Shown one piece after another: positions 1 through 6,598 of a stretch of DNA of 11,436 bases. Below the pieces are notes generated by a model. It saw only the letters and a list, made by a program, of their open reading frames with translations. It was not told the DNA's origin and ran no database searches. Origin of the DNA: Lachnospiraceae bacterium (lineage in GTDB: Bacteria > Bacillota > Clostridia > Lachnospirales > Lachnospiraceae); NCBI GenBank assembly GCA_014804185.1, contig JAAVAG010000093.1, positions 1 through 11,436 of the forward strand, written 5' to 3'. The stretch's first letter is position 1. Each line of letters opens with the position of its first letter. The position numbers and the translations under genes were made by a program.

Positions 1-37
1 AGCGAAGTATAATATTATCGCACAATATCTAAGCTTC

Positions 38-69
38 AGGAAACATCATACATTTTTATGATGTTTCCT
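38..69 (-). terminator. Perfect 13-bp hairpin downstream of the GH42 frame
   Basis: Positions 38-50 and 57-69 are perfect inverted complements (AGGAAACATCATA) with a 6-nt loop, starting 13 nt beyond the stop codon of the GH42 reading frame. On the minus strand the stem is not followed by a clear run of T, so it is a weak candidate for an intrinsic terminator. It could instead be a transcript 3'-end stabilising hairpin. Bases 1-37 beyond it are AT-rich and show no gene. Confidence 0.45.
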
Positions 70-81
70 ATATTTTTGCGA

Positions 82-1656
82 TTAGGAAATCTGTAAAATC
101 ACCACTCCCTTTGGACCGATCTCAAATTGTTCTCCTTTCTGATAACATGCGCCGTCCAGCAGTGACTGCGCGCATTCCCTGGCAGCGGTTTTTACCGTCT
201 CCTCCCCATGGTTCAGGAAAAACAGAAATGTATGCTCCGCATTCTTGCGGACACAGACCTCCACCCCGGGAAGTTTCTCCCACACGGGCATAATCCCCGC
301 ATCCCGCGCGGCTTTTCCCAGAAAATCCCTGTAAAATTCTTCGTTTCCCCTGGTCGCCGCATAGTACGCCAGCCCTTTTCCATATCGGTTCACGGTGAGC
401 GCCGGACTTCCGGCGTAAAACTCTTTCTCATAGGCAGCAAGTGCCTGCGCCCCTCTCGTATGGAGAATGTCGCAGAGCAGTCCGCACTCATAGTACTTGC
501 CCTCCCAGGTGAAACTGTTTTGAATCTCCGGGGGAAGCGAATCCGTCTCCTCCACCCAGATCCCCAGCACCTCCCGCAGTCTTCCCGGATATCCCCCGGG
601 ACACACCAGATCATGTTCGTCCACGATCCCTGAGAAAAAGCCGGTAATCAAAGTACCTCCGCCTGCTACAAACGCCTCCAGCTTCTTTTCGTACCCTTCT
701 TTTACCATATAGAGCAGCGGCGCGGCCACAAGAGAATAGCCCTCCAGCGAATCCGTCACAGATATGATATCCACCGGAATATTCTGCTCGTAAAACACAT
801 TATAACAGCGTTGCACTTCCTCCAGATATCTCATATCCCTGTTTGGTCCTGCGGAATATTCCAGCGCCCACCAGTTGTCCCAGTCCACTATAATGGCAGC
901 CTGCGCCTTTGTCCTGCTGCCCAGCAGCCGCTCTCCCAACTCTTCCAGTTCTTTTCCCAGCGCCTGCACTTCCCGGAAGACTCTGGTGTTTTCATGTCCC
1001 ACATGATCAATGACCGCGCCGTGATATTTCTCGCTGGCTCCTATGCTTCGCCTCATCTGGAAAAACAGTACGGAATCCGCCCCGTGGGCAATCGCCTGGA
1101 AACTTAGCAGCCGCATAACGCCGGGACGTTTCAGCGTGCTGTAGGGGTGCCAGTTTGTGACGCTGGGCGTCTGCTCCATCAGCGCAAAGGGCGCTCCCTG
1201 TTTCAGCCCCCGGTTCAGGTCATGGGCCATGGCCGCCGCAGACGCGGGCGCGCCGAACGCGGGATAATTATCCCAGGACGCAAAATCCAGATATGCGGCC
1301 CACTTCTGGTAATCCAGCCCCTTGTAAAAGCCCATCAGGTTGGTGGTCACCGGAATATCCGGCGAAATCTTTTTGATCTCCTCATATTCGCTGCGATAAT
1401 TTTTCAGCATGGAATCGGACATAAATCGCTTATAATCCAAAGATATCCACTGAAAAGTCGTGCGCTCCATATCAAAATGCTCGCTGAGCAGACTGGGCGA
1501 GACAATCTCCTCCCAATCGTAAAAGGTATGGCCCCAGAAAGCGGTGTCCCAGACGCGGTTCAATTCCTCCAGGGTCTGATATTTTTTCCTGAGCCATTCC
1601 CGGAATGCCCTCTCGCAGTTTTCGCAGTAGCACTCTCCCCCGTACTCGTTGGACAC
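82..1656 (-). CDS. GH42 beta-galactosidase, C-terminal fragment (524 aa)
   Basis: This open stretch is in the same frame as the N-terminal fragment. The first possible initiator after the TAG is a GTG at 1656, which is the valine of the WHVSNEYGG motif, so it is an internal family position rather than a natural start. No Shine-Dalgarno sequence lies close upstream, so independent translation is doubtful. The fragment carries both catalytic glutamates, the CYCENC zinc-type cluster, the WDNYPAFG and MEQTPSVTNWHP barrel motifs, then the trimerisation-type domain (about fragment residues 250-455) and a small C-terminal beta domain. Lacking the first 150 residues of the barrel, it should not fold as a normal enzyme unless made by readthrough. 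Confidence 0.65.
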   Translation of the reverse strand: MSNEYGGECYCENCERAFREWLRKKYQTLEELNRVWDTAFWGHTFYDWEEIVSPSLLSEHFDMERTTFQWISLDYKRFMSDSMLKNYRSEYEEIKKISPDIPVTTNLMGFYKGLDYQKWAAYLDFASWDNYPAFGAPASAAAMAHDLNRGLKQGAPFALMEQTPSVTNWHPYSTLKRPGVMRLLSFQAIAHGADSVLFFQMRRSIGASEKYHGAVIDHVGHENTRVFREVQALGKELEELGERLLGSRTKAQAAIIVDWDNWWALEYSAGPNRDMRYLEEVQRCYNVFYEQNIPVDIISVTDSLEGYSLVAAPLLYMVKEGYEKKLEAFVAGGGTLITGFFSGIVDEHDLVCPGGYPGRLREVLGIWVEETDSLPPEIQNSFTWEGKYYECGLLCDILHTRGAQALAAYEKEFYAGSPALTVNRYGKGLAYYAATRGNEEFYRDFLGKAARDAGIMPVWEKLPGVEVCVRKNAEHTFLFFLNHGEETVKTAARECAQSLLDGACYQKGEQFEIGPKGVVILQIS

Positions 1657-1701
1657 ATGCCATGCGATAATATTCTCATACCCCTGATACCGCTCCGCGT
1701 G

Positions 1702-2109
1702 CTATCCCCCCAGGCTCGCAGCATACTTTTCGAAGGTAGGGCTGTTGGTAGAGGAGTTATGCCGATTGCCGAATTTCCTGCGCATACCGCTGAAGTTCAC
1801 CCGGAGTACCTCCGGATATTTTCTGGCCATCCAGGCCGGGTGGGCTGCCGTGGATGTGGCCAGAATCACCTTTAATCCGTTCTCCCGGACCAGTTCCATG
1901 ATCCGGTCCAGTCTGTCAAAAGAGTAGCAATCCTCCGACGGCTGCAGCGCCGCCCAGCTGAACACATTCAGGGTGACACAGTCGATCCCTGCCAGCCGAA
2001 ACAGCCTCATGTCCTCCTGCCACACATCCTCCGTCCACTGCTCCGGGTTGTAGTCCCCGCCATACGGTATTTTCCGTATCTTATCGGAAAAAGATCTGTA
2101 TTCTTCCAT
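1702..2109 (-). CDS. GH42 beta-galactosidase, N-terminal fragment (135 aa)
   Basis: This is the piece translated before the amber codon. It begins at an ATG with an AAAGGAG ribosome binding site 8 nt away and ends in FEKYAASLGG followed by TAG. It contains the first strands and helices of the TIM barrel (YGGDYNPEQW, then LNVFSWAALQP, then ATSTAAHPAWM) but neither catalytic glutamate, so on its own it cannot be a glycosidase. The motif that in many GH42 proteins reads RHNxCPNSP is RHNSSTNSP here (residues 116-124), so the first zinc-ligand cysteine of metal-binding members is serine. It should be read together with the C-terminal piece at 82-1656. Confidence 0.7.
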   Translation of the reverse strand: MEEYRSFSDKIRKIPYGGDYNPEQWTEDVWQEDMRLFRLAGIDCVTLNVFSWAALQPSEDCYSFDRLDRIMELVRENGLKVILATSTAAHPAWMARKYPEVLRVNFSGMRRKFGNRHNSSTNSPTFEKYAASLGG

Positions 2110-2141
2110 CTTCCGTTCTCCTTTCGCATCGGGATTTTCCG

Positions 2142-2849
2142 CTATTTCTCCGGCATTACAATGACGATACTCGTGATAACCGGCTGCTGCTCGGAAGCGA
2201 TCATTCTGTTGCCGTCTATGGGCTTTGCATCCTCGCAGACCGCATCTACAACATCCATTCCGTCCGTCACATACCCAAAGACGGCATACTGTCCGTCCAG
2301 CCCCGTGCTGTCCTCATGAACAATAAAAAACTGGGAACTTGCGCTGTCATATTTTTGGGAACGCGCCATGGAAATCGCTCCCCTTGTATGGGAAAGAACG
2401 TTTTCAATGCCATTGTCGGAAAACTCCCCCACAATGGTTTTTCCGGATCCTCCCGTCCCGTTCCCCAGGGGATCTCCTCCCTGCATCATAAATCCTTTCC
2501 AAATGCGGTGAAAGGTAAGTCCATCATAAAACCCATCTTCCGCCAGAGCGACAAAATTCTCAACGGTGATCGGCGCTGCGTTTCCATACAGAGCAACCGT
2601 GATCGTCCCATAGTCCTGGATCGTAATCTCCGCATAGTGGGTGATTTCCATTGGATCCCCTTCTGTCTCAACAAAGGATGGGGATTCTTTCTCTCCGCTG
2701 TCGGACTCCTCCGTCGCATCGTCAGACTCCTCTACTGTACCGTCAGACTCCCCGGACGGCTCTGTACGGCGATACAAAAGCGCCATCACTCCGATTCCGA
2801 TTAACAGGATCCCGGCCAGAAGAAAAGCCATCATTTTTTTGTTCTTCAT
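2142..2849 (-). CDS. Membrane-anchored cyclophilin-type peptidyl-prolyl cis-trans isomerase
   Basis: The protein (235 aa) has a basic N-terminus, one hydrophobic segment (about 6-26), a Ser/Asp/Glu-rich linker (29-67) and a cyclophilin domain (about 70-233). The domain shows the family's active-site signatures: FHR with the catalytic Arg115, FMMQGGDP, the GxGxGG segment, SSQFFI, and GQYAVFG. Cyclophilins catalyse proline isomerisation; the anchor and linker place this one outside the cytoplasmic membrane. There is no lipobox cysteine after the hydrophobic segment, so it is not an obvious lipoprotein. The first usable codon is a GTG at 2855 overlapping the larC TGA, but the GGAGGAG site lies only 2 nt from it and 8 nt from the ATG at 2849, so I chose the ATG. 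The larC stop is therefore immediately upstream and the two are surely co-transcribed. No link between isomerase and NPN synthesis is known to me. Confidence 0.9.
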   Translation of the reverse strand: MKNKKMMAFLLAGILLIGIGVMALLYRRTEPSGESDGTVEESDDATEESDSGEKESPSFVETEGDPMEITHYAEITIQDYGTITVALYGNAAPITVENFVALAEDGFYDGLTFHRIWKGFMMQGGDPLGNGTGGSGKTIVGEFSDNGIENVLSHTRGAISMARSQKYDSASSQFFIVHEDSTGLDGQYAVFGYVTDGMDVVDAVCEDAKPIDGNRMIASEQQPVITSIVIVMPEK

Positions 2850-2851
2850 CT

Positions 2852-4090
2852 TCACAACTCCTCCATCAAAGACTCAGCCTCGGCAATGCTGATATGGTTC
2901 TCTTTTGCAATGCGCGCGAGATCATTATATTCATATTTTCTGCGTTCCACACCGTAACCGGACGATACTTTGCGCCTGACAGAGCCATACGGCGTATCCA
3001 GTGTCTCCATCCGCCTGTCCAGCACATAGCGGTGAAGCCTGCTCTCCCGAATACCGATGGTCGTGGTATGTCTGAAAATGGATTTCACAATCTTTTCCCT
3101 GTCCGACTCCCGGCACATGACATGGATGAGAATACCGGGCCTGGACTTCTTCATGCCGATGGGAACCGTATATACGTCGAGCGCACCGTCCTCAAAAAGC
3201 TGTTCCATGGCAAAGCCCACAGCCTCTCCGGTCATATCGTCCACATTACAACTCAGTTCACAGATCTCCTCCTGTACGGACTCCGTCTCCCCCAGCATCG
3301 CCCGCACACAGTTTGCCGCCTCAAAATCTTTTTTGCCCATCCCATAACCGATAGCCGTGGTTCTCATAACGGGCATTTCGCCAAACCCGTGTGCAAAGTG
3401 ACGAAGCAGAGCCGCGCCGGTAGGCGTACACAGTTCTCCCCTGACGCTGCCGCCATAGATCGGCACGCCGCTCAGAATATGCGCCGTTGCGGGAGCGGGA
3501 ACAGGCAGAATCCCATGGGCGCAGCGAACCTGGCCGCTTCCCACGTGGATCGGAGATACCACGATGTTGTCCGGCGAGAGCCTGTCCATCAGCAGACACA
3601 CCGCCGCAATATCGGCAACCGCATCCATTGCGCCGACTTCATGAAAGTGCACCTCCTCCACCGTTCTGCCATGCACCTTGCTTTCGGCCCCGGCAATAAG
3701 CTTATAGACCGCCATCACATCATCCTGTACCTTACGGGACAGATGCAGATGTTCTCTGACAATGTGCTCAATGTCATGCAGCCCGCTGTGATGATGCTCA
3801 TGCTCGTGCTCATGACTGTGCTCATGCTCATGGCTATGTCCATGGTTATGTTCCTGATTGTGATGATGCACATCGTGGCTTTCTTCCTCCTCGCCGTTTA
3901 CCGTCACGGAGATGTGGGTTCCCGTAATCCCGCATTTTACGGCCGGTTCCCTTGTATAGCGAACTCCGGGAATCCCGAGCGCATTCAGTTCCTCCATAAA
4001 TTGATCCGGGTCAGGGAGCAGTTCCAGCAGGGCGGCCGTCAGCATGTCGCCCGCCGCTCCCATGGAGCAGTCAAGATATAACGTTTTCAA
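2852..4090 (-). CDS. larC: LarC, nickel insertion cyclometallase for the NPN cofactor
   Basis: LarC inserts Ni(II) into the dithiolated pyridinium mononucleotide in a CTP-dependent reaction, the last step of nickel-pincer nucleotide synthesis. The 412-aa product begins LYLDCSMGAAGDM, the hallmark of this family (formerly DUF111), and includes FHEVGAMDAVADI, PTGAALL and the C-terminal ELSCNVDDMTGE region. Residues 72-106 are very rich in His (HDVHHH, then repeated HEHE and HSHE), a likely nickel-binding segment. In Lactiplantibacillus plantarum the protein is encoded as larC1/larC2 joined by frameshifting; here one uninterrupted frame covers both parts. The start is a TTG at 4090 with AGGAGG 8 nt upstream; there is no nearby in-frame ATG. 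It follows larB after about 154 nt holding a strong hairpin and overlaps the start region of the PPIase gene. Confidence 0.95.
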   Translation of the reverse strand: MKTLYLDCSMGAAGDMLTAALLELLPDPDQFMEELNALGIPGVRYTREPAVKCGITGTHISVTVNGEEEESHDVHHHNQEHNHGHSHEHEHSHEHEHEHHHSGLHDIEHIVREHLHLSRKVQDDVMAVYKLIAGAESKVHGRTVEEVHFHEVGAMDAVADIAAVCLLMDRLSPDNIVVSPIHVGSGQVRCAHGILPVPAPATAHILSGVPIYGGSVRGELCTPTGAALLRHFAHGFGEMPVMRTTAIGYGMGKKDFEAANCVRAMLGETESVQEEICELSCNVDDMTGEAVGFAMEQLFEDGALDVYTVPIGMKKSRPGILIHVMCRESDREKIVKSIFRHTTTIGIRESRLHRYVLDRRMETLDTPYGSVRRKVSSGYGVERRKYEYNDLARIAKENHISIAEAESLMEEL

Positions 4091-4103
4091 TATTGGGTCC
4101 TCC

Positions 4104-4244
4104 TATTCCAGTACCGTCTCTTTATTCCAGTTCCGTCTCTTCACTACAGTGCCCACACTGGGGAGGATTTTCAGATGCAGGGAACACATCTGAAAATCCT
4201 CCCGGGCACTTTCGTTCCGAGACTGTTTTTGATTCCAGTTCCGT
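4104..4244 (-). repeat. Long hairpin flanked by 13-bp direct repeats between larB and larC
   Basis: The spacer between larB and larC holds a perfect 17-bp inverted repeat (4161-4177 with 4187-4203, arm GGGAGGATTTTCAGATG, 9-nt loop). It is extended by an outer 7-bp pair AGTGCCC/GGGCACT (4148-4154 with 4204-4210) and then GTCTC/GAGAC (4135-4139 with 4219-4223). The motif ATTCCAGTTCCGT occurs exactly at 4124-4136 and 4232-4244, with a one-mismatch copy at 4105-4117, so the hairpin is bracketed by direct repeats. There is no T-run after the stem on the minus strand, so it is not a standard terminator. It may be an mRNA processing or attenuation element, or a small mobile repeat. Confidence 0.7.
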
Positions 4245-5012
4245 TTAATGCTGGGGCGTGTGTGTGATATTCATATGATTGATCCGGCTGGCAAGGTATC
4301 CGGCTCCAAAGCCATTGTCAATATTGACCACTGAGACGCCGCTGGCACAGGAATTGAGCATGGAAAGCAGGGCGGACAGTCCGCCGAAAGACGCCCCGTA
4401 GCCCACGCTGGTGGGAACCGCGATGACCGGGCAGTCCGCAAGCCCCCCGATCACGCTTGCAAGCGCTCCTTCCATTCCAGCAATGGCAATGATCACACTG
4501 GCGCTCATGATGTCCTCAAGATGTGCCAGAGTCCGGTGCAGTCCCGCGACGCCCACATCATACAGGCGGACCACCTCATTTCCCAGTGCGGCTGCAGTCA
4601 GCGCCGCCTCCTCCGCCACGGGAATATCGCTTGTGCCGCCCGTAGCTACCACAATTTTTCCGATCCCGTCGGGTTTTGGTATCTGCCCGATAATCCCGCA
4701 CCTGGACTCCTTATCGTAGCGCATGGGATGGGTCTTTTCCACAAGCGCGGCTGCCTCTTCGGACAGGCGGGTGATCAGGATAGTATTCTGTCCGTTTTTC
4801 AGCATGGTTCCCACTATTCCGATGATCTGCTCCGGCGTTTTTCCCGCGCCGTAAATTACTTCCGCCGCTCCCTGCCGCACTTTGCGGTGCATATCAACCT
4901 TGGCATAGCCGATATCTTCAAAGGGCTTTTTTTTCAGTGCCAAAAGCGCATCCTCAATGGAAACGCTGCCATTGCTGACGCCCTCCAGCAGCTTTCTGAT
5001 GTCGTCATTCAT
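4245..5012 (-). CDS. larB: LarB, nicotinic acid adenine dinucleotide carboxylase/hydrolase
   Basis: LarB starts NPN cofactor synthesis by carboxylating the pyridinium ring of nicotinic acid adenine dinucleotide and hydrolysing the phosphoanhydride, giving pyridinium-3,5-biscarboxylic acid mononucleotide plus AMP. The 255-aa product has the expected length. It carries a family-specific N-terminal half (GKTPEQIIGIVGTML, about 57-71), then a PurE-like half with ATGGTSDIPVAEEA (133-146), the IAGMEGALASVIGG segment (177-190), VPTSVGYGASFGG (199-211) and NSCASGVSVVNIDNG. Cys222 lies in that last motif and matches the catalytic cysteine reported for L. plantarum LarB (Cys221). The ATG at 5012 lies 2 nt after the larE stop, with a GGAGG site inside the end of larE, so the two are translationally coupled. 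Confidence 0.95.
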   Translation of the reverse strand: MNDDIRKLLEGVSNGSVSIEDALLALKKKPFEDIGYAKVDMHRKVRQGAAEVIYGAGKTPEQIIGIVGTMLKNGQNTILITRLSEEAAALVEKTHPMRYDKESRCGIIGQIPKPDGIGKIVVATGGTSDIPVAEEAALTAAALGNEVVRLYDVGVAGLHRTLAHLEDIMSASVIIAIAGMEGALASVIGGLADCPVIAVPTSVGYGASFGGLSALLSMLNSCASGVSVVNIDNGFGAGYLASRINHMNITHTPQH

Positions 5013-5014
5013 TT

Positions 5015-5761
5015 TTATTTTCTTTCCTCCAGATCCAATGATACCGTTTGATAGTATTGTTTCAGTGTGCTCAGAATCTCCTGCCTGTGTCTGATTACCT
5101 GTTCCATCTGTTCCTTAGGCATCTGCAGCCTGGCATGTCCCTCCTGGGAGCGGACACGAAAATCTGTAAATCCGAGAGAAAACAGATAATTTTCCGCCGA
5201 TTCCGTGGCGGACAGCTTTTGTTCGGTGATTTCTTCCCCGGTGGGAATTCGTGTGGCAAGGCAGGCATACGCAGGTTTATTCCATGTAAACAGTCCGGCC
5301 TCTCTGGAAAGCTGCCGGATCTGCGTCTTGGTCAAACCGCACCCGCGCAGGGGAGACAGAACGGACAATTCTTTCAGGGCGCGCATCCCCGGCCGGTCTC
5401 CCGCATCATCGGAAGCATTGGTTCCGTCCAGCAGAACCGTAAAGCCATCCGCGGCAGCCGCCTCCATAATCCCGCCGAAAATCGCTTTTTTGCAATGATA
5501 GCAGCGGTCCGGCGGGTTTTCGCTTACACCGGGAACAGTGAGCACTTTCAGCGGAAGCGTCTTCATTTCAGCTCCCAGTTCCTCTGCCAGCCGCTGCGCG
5601 TCTTTCCATTCAAACTCCGGCTGGAATTCTGATTTCACATAATAGGCCCGCACTTTTTGAGCGTATTTTTGAGCCGCATACAAAAGGAAAGCTGAGTCCA
5701 CGCCGCCGGAAAAAGCAATCGCCACCGCCGGATACTGCACAAAAAACTCCTGTAAAGTCAT
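5015..5761 (-). CDS. larE: LarE, ATP-dependent sulfur transferase for the NPN cofactor
   Basis: LarE adenylates the carboxylates of the LarB product and swaps them for thiolates. The 248-aa protein has the ATP-pyrophosphatase loop SGGVDS at residues 18-23, RCYHCK with Cys87 and Cys90, LDGTNASDD (111-119) and KPAYACLATRIP with Cys167. The last matches the sacrificial-sulfur cysteine region of the L. plantarum enzyme. No cysteine follows Cys167, which argues against the variant LarE type that holds a 4Fe-4S cluster using additional C-terminal cysteines; I rate that as inference. The ATG at 5761 has an excellent AGGAGGAG site 4 nt upstream and gives the family's normal N-terminus. A GTG at 5830 in the same frame, with a weaker GGAG, would add 23 arginine-rich residues and is less likely. 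It is the first gene of the lar transcript. Confidence 0.94.
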   Translation of the reverse strand: MTLQEFFVQYPAVAIAFSGGVDSAFLLYAAQKYAQKVRAYYVKSEFQPEFEWKDAQRLAEELGAEMKTLPLKVLTVPGVSENPPDRCYHCKKAIFGGIMEAAAADGFTVLLDGTNASDDAGDRPGMRALKELSVLSPLRGCGLTKTQIRQLSREAGLFTWNKPAYACLATRIPTGEEITEQKLSATESAENYLFSLGFTDFRVRSQEGHARLQMPKEQMEQVIRHRQEILSTLKQYYQTVSLDLEERK

Positions 5762-5868
5762 TCGTCTCCTCCTAAAAACCCCCTGCCTGATATGCCCTCG
5801 CAATGACATAAGAGGGGTGAAAGAATACACTGCAATGCTCCATTCGTTATCCAGACATTTTCTTTTTT

Positions 5869-5897
5869 AGTATAGTACCACATCCGCGTGTCAGCAA
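5869..5897 (-). promoter_or_regulatory. Candidate vegetative (sigma A-type) promoter of the lar operon
   Basis: On the minus strand TTGCTG (5892-5897) and TATACT (5869-5874) are separated by exactly 17 bp, a good match to the housekeeping consensus. It lies between the spoVAC terminator and larE and would give a leader of roughly 100 nt before the larE ATG. The separation by terminator and promoter indicates that the lar genes are expressed independently of sporulation genes. I see no recognisable riboswitch or operator in the leader. Confidence 0.65.
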
Positions 5898-5962
5898 GTA
5901 TATTTTTGATTCCGGGCCGTATACACTCTGGCATGTGCGAGGCATGGTTCCAAAACCCGCAG

Positions 5963-6004
5963 AAAAAAACAAGGCATCCAAACCTGTCGTTTCGCTGCCT
6001 TGTT
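5963..6004 (-). terminator. Intrinsic terminator after spoVAC
   Basis: A 9-bp stem AACAAGGCA/TGCCTTGTT (5968-5976 with 5996-6004) is followed on the minus strand by an unbroken T-run (7 A on the plus strand, 5963-5969). It starts 26 nt beyond the spoVAC stop codon. This is the clearest intrinsic terminator in the window and ends the spoVA transcript. Confidence 0.85.
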
Positions 6005-6030
6005 CTTATAACTGTAAACCCATTACATCT

Positions 6031-6555
6031 TTATGCCCAATACATTCCCATCATCTGCAGGAAATAATAAACCACCCCCAGCGCCCAGCTGGTAAAAATC
6101 CCGTACAATATCACCGGGCCCGCGATATTAAAGATCTTACAGCCCACGCCGAAGACCCAGCCCTCCTTTTTAAATTCAATGGCCGGAGCCGCCACGCTGT
6201 TGGCAAATCCGGTGATGGGCACCAGCGCGCCGGCGCCGCCCCATTTCACAATACCGGGATAAATATTGAATCCCGTAAGCAGCACGCTGGCCAGCACCAG
6301 AACCAGGGCGCACCAGCTTCCCGCCTCCTCCTTGCCGATCCCCAGCGAACCTGTGCAATAATTTAATATAAACTGCCCTATCGTGCAGATAATCCCACCC
6401 ACGAGAAAGGCCTTGAGCATCTGCAGCCACAGATTATGGGTGGGCGTCACCTGTTTCACATATTTTTCATATTCTTTTGCCTGCACCTGTTTGTCCTGAG
6501 TTTCCTGTATTTCCTGCACTTCCCGTTCTTTTTCCAATTGTTGATTATTTTCCAC
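6031..6555 (-). CDS. spoVAC: SpoVAC, stage V sporulation membrane channel protein
   Basis: SpoVAC is an inner-forespore-membrane protein of the SpoVA complex that moves calcium-dipicolinate into the spore and releases it at germination; in Bacillus it behaves as a mechanosensitive channel. The 174-aa protein has a charged, coil-like N-terminal 35 residues rich in Glu, Gln and Lys, then about four hydrophobic segments. The family signature GGAGALVPITGFANSV with PAIEFKKEG spans about residues 105-132. The start is a GTG at 6555 with AAGGA about 8 nt upstream. It is separated from spoVAB by about 266 bp filled with hairpins, unusual for an operon where these genes are normally tightly packed. 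A terminator follows directly, so spoVAD and spoVAE, its usual partners, are not downstream. Confidence 0.94.
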   Translation of the reverse strand: MENNQQLEKEREVQEIQETQDKQVQAKEYEKYVKQVTPTHNLWLQMLKAFLVGGIICTIGQFILNYCTGSLGIGKEEAGSWCALVLVLASVLLTGFNIYPGIVKWGGAGALVPITGFANSVAAPAIEFKKEGWVFGVGCKIFNIAGPVILYGIFTSWALGVVYYFLQMMGMYWA

Positions 6556-6598
6556 TTATTCGTTCCTTTCTTCCCTAAAAATGTTTCCACCTGTGCGG

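Larger units (their letters stand above)
82..2109 (-). pseudogene. GH42 beta-galactosidase interrupted by one in-frame amber codon
   Basis: Taken as one frame this encodes 675 residues, the usual length of a GH42 beta-galactosidase, which removes terminal beta-galactose from oligosaccharides, usually in the cytoplasm. Codon 136 is TAG; the frames before and after it are identical, so this is a substitution and not a frameshift. The N-terminal part carries the family motif YGGDYNPEQW (about residues 16-25). After the stop come the acid/base motif SNEYGG with Glu155, the cysteine cluster CYCENC (160-165) and the nucleophile motif MEQTPS with Glu312, in the same order as in characterised GH42 enzymes. 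No other stop occurs, so the lesion looks recent, or is suppressed, or is an error. The start ATG at 2109 follows AAAGGAG with good spacing, 32 nt after the PPIase gene, so it is probably the last gene of the lar transcript. Family assignment is firm; loss of function is inferred. Confidence 0.88.

Noticed and set aside
1650..1740. Programmed frameshift as the explanation of the GH42 break
   Set aside because: The two parts are in the same frame and the codon count across the stop matches the family without gap, so a base substitution is sufficient.
1147..1875. 242-codon plus-strand frame over the GH42 stop region
   Set aside because: It mirrors the GH42 codons, shows no recognisable domain and no ribosome binding site, and does not explain the conserved GH42 motifs on the other strand.
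3780..3870. Short tandem repeats resembling a small repeat array or CRISPR
   Set aside because: The repeats are His/Glu codon runs inside larC, without spacers of constant length.
2651..4081. 476-codon open frame on the plus strand opposite larC and the PPIase gene
   Set aside because: It is an antisense shadow of larC: the product is low in family-like motifs, rich in His, Arg and Pro from reverse reading, and crosses two genuine genes.
5762..5830. Longer LarE start at the GTG at 5830
   Set aside because: The added 23 residues are Arg-rich and unlike the family, while the ATG at 5761 has a much stronger AGGAGGAG site; the GGAG before the GTG keeps it a minor possibility.
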